Of a DNA stretch of 12,466 nt, positions 1-6,895 are shown piece by piece. Made by a program: the position numbers and the translations under genes. The stretch lies in NCBI GenBank assembly GCA_002438685.1, contig DJQG01000105.1:1-12466 (forward strand), written 5' to 3'. The number at the start of each line of letters is the position of its first letter. Position 1 is the first letter of the stretch. The notes beneath the pieces are model-generated. The model did not search any database. It had not been told where the DNA came from and saw nothing but the letters and a program-made list of their open reading frames with translations. This DNA is from Ruminococcaceae bacterium UBA6392. Lineage in GTDB: Bacteria > Bacillota > Clostridia > Oscillospirales > Acutalibacteraceae.

Positions 1-290
1 TGTGTGAGGACTACTTCGGCGGGCTCGTTGACGCCGCGGTCGGTCAGACCGAGGACAGGCAGAAAAAGCCCGCTCCCGACGGGGTTTTATATGCGATGAA
101 GCTGCTCGGCGCAGACCCCGCAAAGACTGTATACTCCGGCGATTCCGAGGTCGATGTGCTCACGGCGAGAAACTCGAATCTGCCATGCATCGGCGTGTCG
201 TGGGGATTCCGCGAAAGAAAAGTTTTCGAAGACGGCGGCGCGGATTATATTGCCGACCGCGCGGAGGATATATTAAATATTATGGAGTAA
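1..290 (+). CDS. HAD-family phosphatase (phosphoglycolate phosphatase-like), 3' end only
   Basis: This is the last 95 residues of a haloacid dehalogenase superfamily hydrolase, read from base 3 and cut by the left edge of the window. Two family signatures remain. The motif III lysine is in KKPAPDG (about residues 21-27 of the fragment). The motif IV acidic cluster is in SGDSEVDVLTA (45-55), where the two Asp residues would hold Mg2+. The following CIGVSWGFR and the C-terminal GGADYIADRAEDI are typical of Gph/PGP-type small-molecule phosphatases. Known family members remove phosphate from phosphoglycolate, pyrophosphate or sugar phosphates. The nucleophile motif and cap domain lie outside the window, so the substrate cannot be assigned. 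The TAA stop lies 24 bases before the next gene, suggesting co-transcription with the sensor kinase. Confidence 0.85.
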   Translation, partial: CEDYFGGLVDAAVGQTEDRQKKPAPDGVLYAMKLLGADPAKTVYSGDSEVDVLTARNSNLPCIGVSWGFRERKVFEDGGADYIADRAEDILNIME

Positions 291-314
291 AGGCTTGTTT
301 TTTGGAGAGGAATA

Positions 315-1667
315 ATGTCCGAATCTATTTACGCATCTTTATGGTATGTCAACAACACAATGGCCGCTTTGCTTCGCGGCGGTTTCCTATGGTATAACCT
401 GACGCCGAAGTTTAATAAACACCTTGTCCTTTTCATAACCACTGTTCCGTTCGCCTTTTTTGTCGTCTTGCAGAAACTTGTAACCGTCGTTGCCCCGTCG
501 TTTCTGGTTATGCTTCCAATCACATATTATTTTATCTGCGCGGCAGTGCTCTACAAAGAAAAGTTCAGAACGAAGGCGTTTGTGTCGATAGCGCTTTTCG
601 CGCTGGAATCGTGCTTCATCGGTCTTTTGTCTCCGGTATTAAACCTGTTCGGAATAGGCAGCAATGACCCTGAAGCCAATCTGGTTCTCACGCCGTTTAT
701 GCTCGTGTACACAATGATTTTCCTTGTGTTTACATATTTCAGAAAGCGCAAGCTTGAGGGCGGCTCAATAAAACCGACTTCGATGCTCGCATTTATTATC
801 TTTCCGCTGAGCCAAACGCTGCTGCTCAACACCTGTCTTATCCTGTTAAATCACTTCAATTGGGCGGGTGAAAACAGTCCGCTCTCACTTTTCAGAGACC
901 GAGACCGCACAACGACGATAGTTTTTGCCACAGCCGCAATATTCAGTATTGCCGCAGATGTTATACTTTTCTATGTCATGAACCGCTCTTCGCAGAATGA
1001 AAGACTGCGCGAAGAGCTCAAAATGCAGGAGTATCAGAACAGCGTCAATCTCGACTACTACAAAAATGTCGAGAAGAACAGCGTCGAGGCGAGAAAGATT
1101 CGCCACGATCTCGCGAACATGGTGCAGACTGCCTACGAAATAATGGAGAACGGCACGGAGAGCGACAAGGAGTCGGCAAAGAAGATGCTCGCTCAGCTCA
1201 AGGCGGAAGTTGCCGACATAAAAATCGAGCGTTTCTGCCAAAACACACTTGTCAATGCGATAGCCTCGAACAAAGCCGCCGAATGCAGGAAGAACGGCAT
1301 TGATTTCGACTTCGATCTGCGCGTTCCGGAGACTCTCGGCATAGAAGAAGTCGACATCTGCAAAGCGTATGTCAACATTTTTGACAACGCGATAAACGCT
1401 GCGAAGGCAATCGACGGGAAAAGATATGTAAAGATAAAGAGCTTTACAGATGCAAACGACGGTATGCTCTATATCTCCTGTGAAAACGATGTTGCGCCGG
1501 ACTACGAAGAGAAGAAAAAGGCGAGAACAGGCGAGCACGGCTACGGTTTGAGGATTCTCAGAGACACCGCCGAAAAATACGGCGGACGGCTCGTGACAGA
1601 CGACAAGGGAGACACCTTTACAGTTGTAATGACGATGAAAGCTGAAAATCAGCCGGCAAAAGACTAA
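315..1667 (+). CDS. Membrane sensor histidine kinase, GHKL/AgrC-like, orphan
   Basis: A 450-residue protein with a hydrophobic N-terminal half (about six membrane segments, near residues 36-53, 57-79, 86-114, 122-142, 155-178 and 199-222), a short coiled stretch (225-260) and a cytoplasmic kinase core. The phospho-acceptor is H264 in RKIRHDLANM. The N box is YVNIFDNAINAA (352-363) and the G box is GEHGYGLRIL (406-415). This layout matches AgrC/ComD/CitA-like kinases with an HATPase_c_5-type domain, which often sense peptides or small ligands. The ATG at 315 is preceded by GGAGAGG at 304-310 with good spacing, and the HAD gene ends 24 bases upstream. No response regulator is adjacent: the next gene, lepA, is convergent. 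Its codons look more A/T-rich than those of the genes on the right side. The ligand is unknown. Confidence 0.88.
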   Translation: MSESIYASLWYVNNTMAALLRGGFLWYNLTPKFNKHLVLFITTVPFAFFVVLQKLVTVVAPSFLVMLPITYYFICAAVLYKEKFRTKAFVSIALFALESCFIGLLSPVLNLFGIGSNDPEANLVLTPFMLVYTMIFLVFTYFRKRKLEGGSIKPTSMLAFIIFPLSQTLLLNTCLILLNHFNWAGENSPLSLFRDRDRTTTIVFATAAIFSIAADVILFYVMNRSSQNERLREELKMQEYQNSVNLDYYKNVEKNSVEARKIRHDLANMVQTAYEIMENGTESDKESAKKMLAQLKAEVADIKIERFCQNTLVNAIASNKAAECRKNGIDFDFDLRVPETLGIEEVDICKAYVNIFDNAINAAKAIDGKRYVKIKSFTDANDGMLYISCENDVAPDYEEKKKARTGEHGYGLRILRDTAEKYGGRLVTDDKGDTFTVVMTMKAENQPAKD

Positions 1668-1674
1668 AAATCAC

Positions 1675-1719
1675 ATGAAGAAAGCACCGCTCCGAAAAAC
1701 GGAACGGTGCTTTCTTCAT
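1675..1719. terminator. Bidirectional intrinsic terminator between the sensor kinase and lepA
   Basis: A 20-base arm (1675-1694) and its complement (1700-1719) with one mismatch enclose an AAAAA loop. The G/C-rich inner stem (CACCG and CGGTG core) runs into A/T-rich outer stem ending in TTTCTTCAT on either strand. It lies 7 bases after the kinase stop codon and 8 bases after the end of lepA on the other strand, so it suits both convergent transcripts. Confidence 0.85.
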
Positions 1720-1727
1720 ATCTGATA

Positions 1728-3539
1728 TCAATCGTCATCGAGCTTGAGGACTGCCATGAACGCCTCCTGCGGCACTTCGACCGTGCCGAACTGGCGCATA
1801 CGCTTTTTGCCCTCTTTCTGCTTTTCGAGCAGTTTTTTCTTTCGGGTTATGTCGCCGCCGTAGCACTTGGCGAGAACGTCTTTTCTCATCGCCTTGACTG
1901 TTTCGCGGGCTATTACCTTGCCGCCGATGGCTATCTGAATCGGAATCTCAAACAGCTGGCGCGGGATATTATCCTTGAGCTTCTCGGCTATCTTTCTCGC
2001 GCGTCCGTAAGCCTTGTCGGCATGGATAATAAACGAGAGCGCGTCAATTATATCGCCGTTTAAGAGAACATCGAGCTTGACGAGGTTCGAGCGGCGGTAA
2101 TCGGTTATCTCGTAGTCAAACGACGCATAGCCGCGGGTGCGCGACTTTAGCGAATCGAAGAAATCATAGATTATCTCGTTGAGCGGCAACTCATAAAGAA
2201 TGTCCACGCGGTCGGAGGCGATATAGGTCATATTTTTAAACACGCCGCGGCGCTCCTGGCACAGATCCATTATCGCGCCGACATATTCGGGCGGAGAATA
2301 GATATGTGCGTTTGTGAACGGCTCTTCGCTGTAGTCTATATTGACCGGGTCGGGATAGTGGGTCGGGTTATCTATCTCTATAACGCTGCCGTCGGTCAAG
2401 TTTATCTTATATATAACGCTCGGCACGGTTGTTACGAGGTCGAGGTCATATTCGCGCTCGAGGCGCTCCTGGATTATTTCAAGATGGAGCAGACCGAGGA
2501 AGCCGCAGCGGAAGCCGAAGCCGAGCGCGCCGGAGGTCTCCGGCTCATAAGAGAGCGAAGCGTCGTTGAGCTGGAGCTTTTCGAGCGCGTCGCGCAGGTT
2601 TTCGTAGTCCGCACCGTCGGCGGGATAAACGCCGCAGAAAACCATCGGATTCACCTTGCGGTAGCCTGCGAGCGGCTCTTTTGCGGGATTCTCCGCAGTC
2701 GTTACGGTATCGCCGACGCGGGCGTCGCTGACGGTCTTTATCGAGGCGGTGATATAGCCGACCTCGCCGGAGGTCAGTTCATCGGCGGGCTCCATGCTCG
2801 TGGCGCGCATATAGCCGACTTCAACGACCGTGAACTGCGCGCCGGTCGCCATCATGCGCATGGTGTCGCCTGGTTTTATCTTGCCCTCTTTTATTCTGAC
2901 ATAGACGATAACGCCCTTGTAGCTGTCATAGACCGAATCGAAGATGAGCGCTCTGAGCGGAGCGTTATCATCGGTCACAGGCGCGGGGATATCGAGAACG
3001 ATGCGTTCGAGAACCTCTTCGACATTCTCGCCCGTCTTTGCCGAGACGCGCGGAGCGTTCGAGCAATCGAGACCTATGACCTCCTCGACCTCGGAAGCAA
3101 CTCTGTCGGGGTCGGCGGCGGGCAAGTCTATTTTATTGATAACGGGGACTATCTCAAGGTCGTGGTCGAGCGCCAGATATGTGTTCGCGAGCGTCTGCGC
3201 TTCGATGCCCTGCGACGCGTCGATTATGAGCACCGCACCCTCGCAGGCGGCAAGGGAACGAGAGACTTCGTAGTTGAAGTCAACATGACCGGGAGTGTCT
3301 ATGAGATTCAGCTCATAGACCTCGCCGTCGCTCGCGGTATAGTCCATTTTGACCGCGTGCGCCTTTATCGTTATTCCGCGCTCGCGCTCAAGATCCATGT
3401 TGTCAAGTATCTGAGCGGTCATATCGCGCTTTGCCACGGAGTCGGTGAGCTCGAGGAGCCTGTCCGCGAGGGTCGATTTGCCGTGGTCGATATGCGCTAT
3501 GATGCTGAAATTTCTGATGTTTTCTTTCTTGGTAGACAA
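1728..3539 (-). CDS. lepA: Elongation factor 4 (LepA), ribosome back-translocating GTPase
   Basis: A 603-residue protein, the normal full length for LepA/EF4, a translational GTPase that acts on the 70S ribosome in initiation and elongation stress. All G motifs are visible: AHIDHGKST (15-23), RGITI (54-58), DTPGHVDF (81-88), NKID (135-138) and SAK (166-168). The LepA-specific C-terminal end is intact, with CYGGDITRKKKLLEKQKEG and VPQEAF. The start is a TTG at 3539-3537, giving LSTKKENIRNFS. An AAAGGAT site about 8 bases upstream supports it, and the family N-terminus aligns there. It follows the symporter gene by 24 bases on the same strand and probably shares its promoter. lepA is more often found next to hemN or other housekeeping genes, so pairing with a symporter is less usual. 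Confidence 0.97.
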   Translation of the reverse strand: MSTKKENIRNFSIIAHIDHGKSTLADRLLELTDSVAKRDMTAQILDNMDLERERGITIKAHAVKMDYTASDGEVYELNLIDTPGHVDFNYEVSRSLAACEGAVLIIDASQGIEAQTLANTYLALDHDLEIVPVINKIDLPAADPDRVASEVEEVIGLDCSNAPRVSAKTGENVEEVLERIVLDIPAPVTDDNAPLRALIFDSVYDSYKGVIVYVRIKEGKIKPGDTMRMMATGAQFTVVEVGYMRATSMEPADELTSGEVGYITASIKTVSDARVGDTVTTAENPAKEPLAGYRKVNPMVFCGVYPADGADYENLRDALEKLQLNDASLSYEPETSGALGFGFRCGFLGLLHLEIIQERLEREYDLDLVTTVPSVIYKINLTDGSVIEIDNPTHYPDPVNIDYSEEPFTNAHIYSPPEYVGAIMDLCQERRGVFKNMTYIASDRVDILYELPLNEIIYDFFDSLKSRTRGYASFDYEITDYRRSNLVKLDVLLNGDIIDALSFIIHADKAYGRARKIAEKLKDNIPRQLFEIPIQIAIGGKVIARETVKAMRKDVLAKCYGGDITRKKKLLEKQKEGKKRMRQFGTVEVPQEAFMAVLKLDDD

Positions 3540-3563
3540 TTTATTGATCCTTTCGTGGGTCTT

Positions 3564-5099
3564 TTAGTCAAGCTCGGTCACAAGGGTCTCTGCGGAGGGT
3601 TTGCCGATCCACATATCGCCGAAGCTCTGACCCGCTATCTCCTCGCAGCGCTTCATCTGCTCGGGGGTCAGCGAGCACTTGCCGGTCTCTTTCTTCTCTT
3701 TTATAGCCTCGGTTATCATCTTGTGATCCTCGCGGGTCATCTTATAAGTGAACACGCATACATAGACGAGAGCGACGAAGATGAGCGGCAGGATGCAGTA
3801 AGTCACCTTCAGTCCGAATATACCCTTGGCGGTCTGCTCGAGGGCGTTCGCACCCTCTGCGCCGGTACGGAAGCCGAAGCCCTTGAGAATAAATCCGGTG
3901 AACGCACTCATGAGACCGTTTATGGTCTTTTTAATAAGCGTGTTGAAAGTCGAGATAACGCCCTCGCGGCGGCGTCCGGTTATCATCTCGTCAACATCCG
4001 TGACATCGGGCTGGATATTTGTGGCGGTGAAGCCGGGGCCGGAGAAGCCGAAGTTATAGAGAATTATCGAAACAATGACGACCCAGAGCGGAGTGCTCTT
4101 GCCGATGAACAGGTTCATGATAAGTCCTGCCGCCATGAGCGGAGTCAGGAGCTTTCCGCACAGCTGCTTGCCCTTTTTCATAGTAAGCAGGTAGTTGACG
4201 GGGAAGCCGGATGCCTCAGCCGCGCCCGCTATCGTTTGCAGGGTGTTGAAATAGCCGAAGCGCTGGGCACTGTATTTGATGAAATACTGGTTGGAGTTTG
4301 CATAGAAGCCCTTTGCCATGGTGTACATCGAGCTCAGGACAAAATAGCGTCTGAACGCCTTGTTGCGGAAAACCTGCTTGTACTCTTCAAGCAGCATCGT
4401 CGCGTTGAAAGGCGGCAGCTTCATGTCGAGCGAGCTCGGCTCTTTCGTGCATTTGAAAGTCACGAGCAGCGGCAGCGAGAACCACAGGCACAACACTGCG
4501 CCGAAGAACATGAACTTCGGTCTTGACGCGGCGGTCATCTCCATGTTCGTAAAGCCGAGCGACAGCGACACGAGCAGGAACGACGAGACCATGCCGACGG
4601 AGTTCATTATATACTGCACGGAGTTATACTGGGTGCGCAGGGAATAATCGGGCGCGATAACGGGCAGCATCGCGACATGCGGCACGGTGACGAGAGTCAG
4701 CGCCGTGTTATAGAGCATATACGCGAGCATATAGTAGAGCATCGTCGCGGTCTTGTTGCCGGTCGCGGAGATACCGAACGAGTTCCACAGGCAGAAATAG
4801 GAGACGGCTATCGGAATAACGCCCCAGAGCAGATATCTTCTGTGTCTTCCGTATTTCGAGCGCGTGCGGTCGGTTATAATACCCATGACGGGGTCGGTGA
4901 CGGCGTCCCAGATATGAGCCATGGCGATAACCATACCCGCCTGATCGACGCTGAGCTTCTCGACCTCGGTCAAAAACGACAGAAAATAGAGCGAGATGAT
5001 GTATCCGCCGCCGCCGAAAAGTATGCTCGCAGCATTGTAGCCCACCATCGGACCTATCTTCTGAAAGAATGACGAAACTTTTGATTCCTGTCTTGCCAC
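3564..5099 (-). CDS. GPH-family (MelB-like, MFS_2) sugar:cation symporter
   Basis: A polytopic membrane protein with about 12 hydrophobic segments and a cytoplasmic tail after the last one. The family signature is WDAVTDPVMGIITDRTRSK followed by YGRHRR, the loop 2-3 motif of glycoside-pentoside-hexuronide symporters. Its two Asp residues match the cation-site region of MelB. I prefer the GTG start at 5099 (511 residues), because AGAGGGG lies 6 bases upstream. An in-frame ATG at 5141 would add 14 residues (525 in all), but has no Shine-Dalgarno, lies only about 15 bases from the predicted transcription start, and overlaps a TATAAT sequence. The substrate is likely a sugar, glycoside or hexuronide driven by Na+ or H+; no glycosidase or sugar gene is adjacent to narrow it. 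lepA follows after 24 bases. Confidence 0.88.
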   Translation of the reverse strand: MARQESKVSSFFQKIGPMVGYNAASILFGGGGYIISLYFLSFLTEVEKLSVDQAGMVIAMAHIWDAVTDPVMGIITDRTRSKYGRHRRYLLWGVIPIAVSYFCLWNSFGISATGNKTATMLYYMLAYMLYNTALTLVTVPHVAMLPVIAPDYSLRTQYNSVQYIMNSVGMVSSFLLVSLSLGFTNMEMTAASRPKFMFFGAVLCLWFSLPLLVTFKCTKEPSSLDMKLPPFNATMLLEEYKQVFRNKAFRRYFVLSSMYTMAKGFYANSNQYFIKYSAQRFGYFNTLQTIAGAAEASGFPVNYLLTMKKGKQLCGKLLTPLMAAGLIMNLFIGKSTPLWVVIVSIILYNFGFSGPGFTATNIQPDVTDVDEMITGRRREGVISTFNTLIKKTINGLMSAFTGFILKGFGFRTGAEGANALEQTAKGIFGLKVTYCILPLIFVALVYVCVFTYKMTREDHKMITEAIKEKKETGKCSLTPEQMKRCEEIAGQSFGDMWIGKPSAETLVTELD

Positions 5100-5142
5100 A
5101 GTCTTCCCCTCTTTGCTTTGTTTTCTCAAATATCTACCCATT

Positions 5143-5162
5143 ATACTATAGATAATACTATA
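5143..5162 (-). repeat. 8-bp direct repeat at the symporter transcription start
   Basis: The octamer TATAGTAT (minus strand) occurs twice, at 5162-5155 and 5150-5143, with a 12-base period. It lies directly downstream of the -10 box and covers the predicted start point. The position and near-helical spacing would suit an operator, but A/T-rich sequence of this kind also makes extra -10-like hexamers, so the role is open. Confidence 0.4.
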
Positions 5163-5190
5163 ATTTTACATTAAAACACGGATTTGTCAA
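5163..5190 (-). promoter_or_regulatory. Sigma-A-type promoter for the symporter-lepA unit
   Basis: On the minus strand, TTGACA (5190-5185, a perfect -35) is followed after 16 bases by TAAAAT (5168-5163, one mismatch to TATAAT). The predicted transcript starts near 5156, giving a leader of about 57 bases to the GTG start at 5099. Nothing else on this strand separates it from the symporter gene. Confidence 0.7.
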
Positions 5191-5411
5191 TACGGTGTTG
5201 AAAAAGCCCCGAACGGGCAAAAAATATTTTTCAAGGCGGCTTTGACGAAAAAGTTTTTATTGCGCTTTTTATATCGATATTTCGTTACTGTTTATGTTTT
5301 TCAAGTCATTTCACACCATTATTTTCGGCAAAATGCACAGACAAAAACACATACCCGAAAAAGCGCACAAAAAGGCGGGCGGACAAGGGCTCAAAATCTA
5401 TTTTACGCGCC
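5191..5411. other. AT-rich intergenic stretch between the symporter and glyS promoters, no gene seen
   Basis: I see no convincing coding sequence, T-box, tRNA or riboswitch here. Minor elements are a short GCCC/GGGC hairpin (5206-5218) followed on the minus strand by TTTTT, a 10-bp palindrome ATATCGATAT (5271-5280), and a 9-bp inverted repeat, GCGCTTTTT at 5262-5270 with AAAAAGCGC at 5358-5366. Together they could belong to an unrecognised minus-strand small RNA ending at 5201, but I found no good promoter for it. Confidence 0.5.
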
Positions 5412-5440
5412 TTGACTTTTGGCATTTTTTAGATTATTAT
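5412..5440 (+). promoter_or_regulatory. Promoter for glyS and the downstream decarboxylase genes
   Basis: TTGACT (5412-5417) and TATTAT (5435-5440) are separated by 17 bases, each close to consensus. The predicted start near 5447 leaves a leader of only about 27 bases, too short for a T-box riboswitch. This is notable because many Bacillota glycyl-tRNA synthetase genes are T-box controlled. Confidence 0.6.
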
Positions 5441-5464
5441 AGGCTACAATGAATAATAGGGGAG

Positions 5465-5474
5465 TAAGCGCTTA
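5465..5474. promoter_or_regulatory. Palindrome TAAGCGCTTA between the glyS Shine-Dalgarno and start codon
   Basis: This perfect 10-bp palindrome begins right after GGGGAG and ends on the A of the ATG. Its core AAGCGCTT resembles LacI/CcpA-family operators (cre sites), but the flanking TG and CA of the cre consensus are missing. It lies downstream of the predicted promoter, a place where a bound repressor could block transcription. Confidence 0.3.
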
Positions 5475-6856
5475 TGCTAAATAATACCGAAAAAACAATG
5501 GAAAAAATCGTCGCTCTGTGTAAAAACAGAGGCTTCATTTTCGCCGGCAGCGACATCTACGGAGGACTTGCAAACACCTGGGATTACGGCCCGCTCGGCG
5601 CAAGAATGAAGAACAACGTCAAGGACACCTGGCGCAAAAGATTCATTCAGGAGCGCAGGAACAGCTACGAGGTTGACGCAGACATTCTCATGCATCCGAA
5701 AGTCTGGGAGGCAAGCGGTCATATCGCCAGCTTCTCCGATCCGCTTCTCGACTGCAAGGAGTGCAAGATGCGCCACAGAGCGGACACGCTCATCGAGAAC
5801 TTCGATCCCGACGCGCACCCCGACAAGATGACGAAAGAGGAGATGTTTGAGTTCATCAAGGCTCATTCGATCCCCTGCCCCCACTGCGGCAAGCACAATT
5901 TCACGGACATAAGAGAATTCAATCTCATGTTCCAGACCTACCGCGGAGTCACCAACGACGCAAAGAGCGTTATCTATCTGCGCCCCGAAAATGCGCAGGG
6001 TGAATATGTAAACTTCCTCAACGTCCAGCGTTCGATGAGAGCGAAGCTGCCCTTCAGCATCGGTCAGATCGGCAAGGCGTTCAGAAATGAGATAACCCCC
6101 GGCAACTTCACCTTCAGAACGATAGAGTTCGAGCAGATGGAGTTCCAGACCTTCTGCAAGAAGGGTTCGGACAATGAGCTCTACGACTACTTCAAGCAGT
6201 TCGGCAGAAAATACTTCGAGGATCTCGGCATAGCTCCCGAGCATCTTCGCTTCCACGACCACGAGAAGCTCGCCCACTACGCGAAAGCCGCGTGCGACAT
6301 CGAGTTCCTCTTCCCGTTCGGCTGGGGCGAGATAAACGGCACCCACAACAGAACGGACTTCGACCTGACGAGACATCAGGAATACAGCGGTCAGAAGATG
6401 GACTATCTCGACCCCGAGACAAACGAGAAGTTCATTCCCTATATTATCGAGTCCACCTACGGACTCGACAGAACCGTACTCGCGCTGCTGTGCGAAGCAT
6501 ATGACGAGGAAGTTATCGACGCAGAGAAGAACGACACCCGCGTGGTGCTCCATCTCTCCCCCGTCGTCGCGCCCTACAAGGCCGCGGTACTTCCCCTCTC
6601 AAAGAAGCTTTCGGAAGAGGCTGTAAAGATTTGCGACGACCTGAGCCGCAAATTCATGGTCGATTTCGACGAAACCGGCTCCATCGGCAAGCGTTATCGC
6701 CGCCAGGACGAGATCGGTACTCCGCTGTGCATCACCTATGATTTCGACTCCGTCGAGGATCACTGCGTGACAGTGCGCGACCGCGACACGATGAAGCAGG
6801 AGCGCATCGCTATAGACGAGCTCGAGAGCTACATCGCTTCGCGCATCGAGTTCTGA
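5474..6856 (+). CDS. glyS: Glycyl-tRNA synthetase, single-chain alpha2 type
   Basis: A class II aminoacyl-tRNA synthetase of 460 residues that charges tRNA-Gly with glycine. It is the homodimeric, archaeal/eukaryal-like form, not the bacterial alpha2-beta2 GlyQ/GlyS type. Visible elements are the N-terminal FIFAGSDIYGGLANTWDYGP, and a zinc-type knuckle with C94/C97 and C135/C138. Motif 2 starts FRNEITPGNFTFRTIEFEQM (203-222), GEING lies at 285-289, and motif 3 is STYGLDRTVLAL (327-338). A C-terminal anticodon-binding domain begins near 356 (VVLHLSPVVAPYKA). The ATG at 5474 follows AGGGGAG (5458-5464) by 9 bases; a second in-frame ATG at 5498 has no comparable site. The decarboxylase genes begin 39 bases after its stop without an obvious terminator, so it may head that operon. 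Confidence 0.96.
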   Translation: MLNNTEKTMEKIVALCKNRGFIFAGSDIYGGLANTWDYGPLGARMKNNVKDTWRKRFIQERRNSYEVDADILMHPKVWEASGHIASFSDPLLDCKECKMRHRADTLIENFDPDAHPDKMTKEEMFEFIKAHSIPCPHCGKHNFTDIREFNLMFQTYRGVTNDAKSVIYLRPENAQGEYVNFLNVQRSMRAKLPFSIGQIGKAFRNEITPGNFTFRTIEFEQMEFQTFCKKGSDNELYDYFKQFGRKYFEDLGIAPEHLRFHDHEKLAHYAKAACDIEFLFPFGWGEINGTHNRTDFDLTRHQEYSGQKMDYLDPETNEKFIPYIIESTYGLDRTVLALLCEAYDEEVIDAEKNDTRVVLHLSPVVAPYKAAVLPLSKKLSEEAVKICDDLSRKFMVDFDETGSIGKRYRRQDEIGTPLCITYDFDSVEDHCVTVRDRDTMKQERIAIDELESYIASRIEF

Positions 6857-6895
6857 TTCAAATAAGTTTATAAAATCCAAAGGAGAGCGAAATAT

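Noticed and set aside
885..1538. A 217-codon open frame on the minus strand, antisense to the sensor kinase
   Set aside because: It lies opposite a kinase with intact H, N and G boxes and has no translation signals of its own.
2304..4526. A 740-codon open frame on the plus strand, antisense to lepA and the symporter
   Set aside because: It spans two clearly real genes and their gap, has no ribosome site, and its low-complexity Arg/Glu/Ala/Leu content is what G/C-biased third positions of the real genes produce in the opposite frame.
5201..5218. A terminator-like hairpin (GCCC/GGGC with TTTTT on the minus strand) in the glyS upstream gap
   Set aside because: The stem is only 4 bp, and no upstream gene or promoter on that strand would need it; it is kept only as a note in the intergenic entry.
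5191..5473. A possible T-box riboswitch before glyS
   Set aside because: I saw no T-box consensus, no specifier stem and no terminator/antiterminator pair, and the predicted leader is too short.
5477..6553. A 358-codon open frame on the minus strand, antisense to glyS
   Set aside because: No ribosome site or promoter was seen and the residues show no domain-like pattern; the sense strand codes an intact glycyl-tRNA synthetase.
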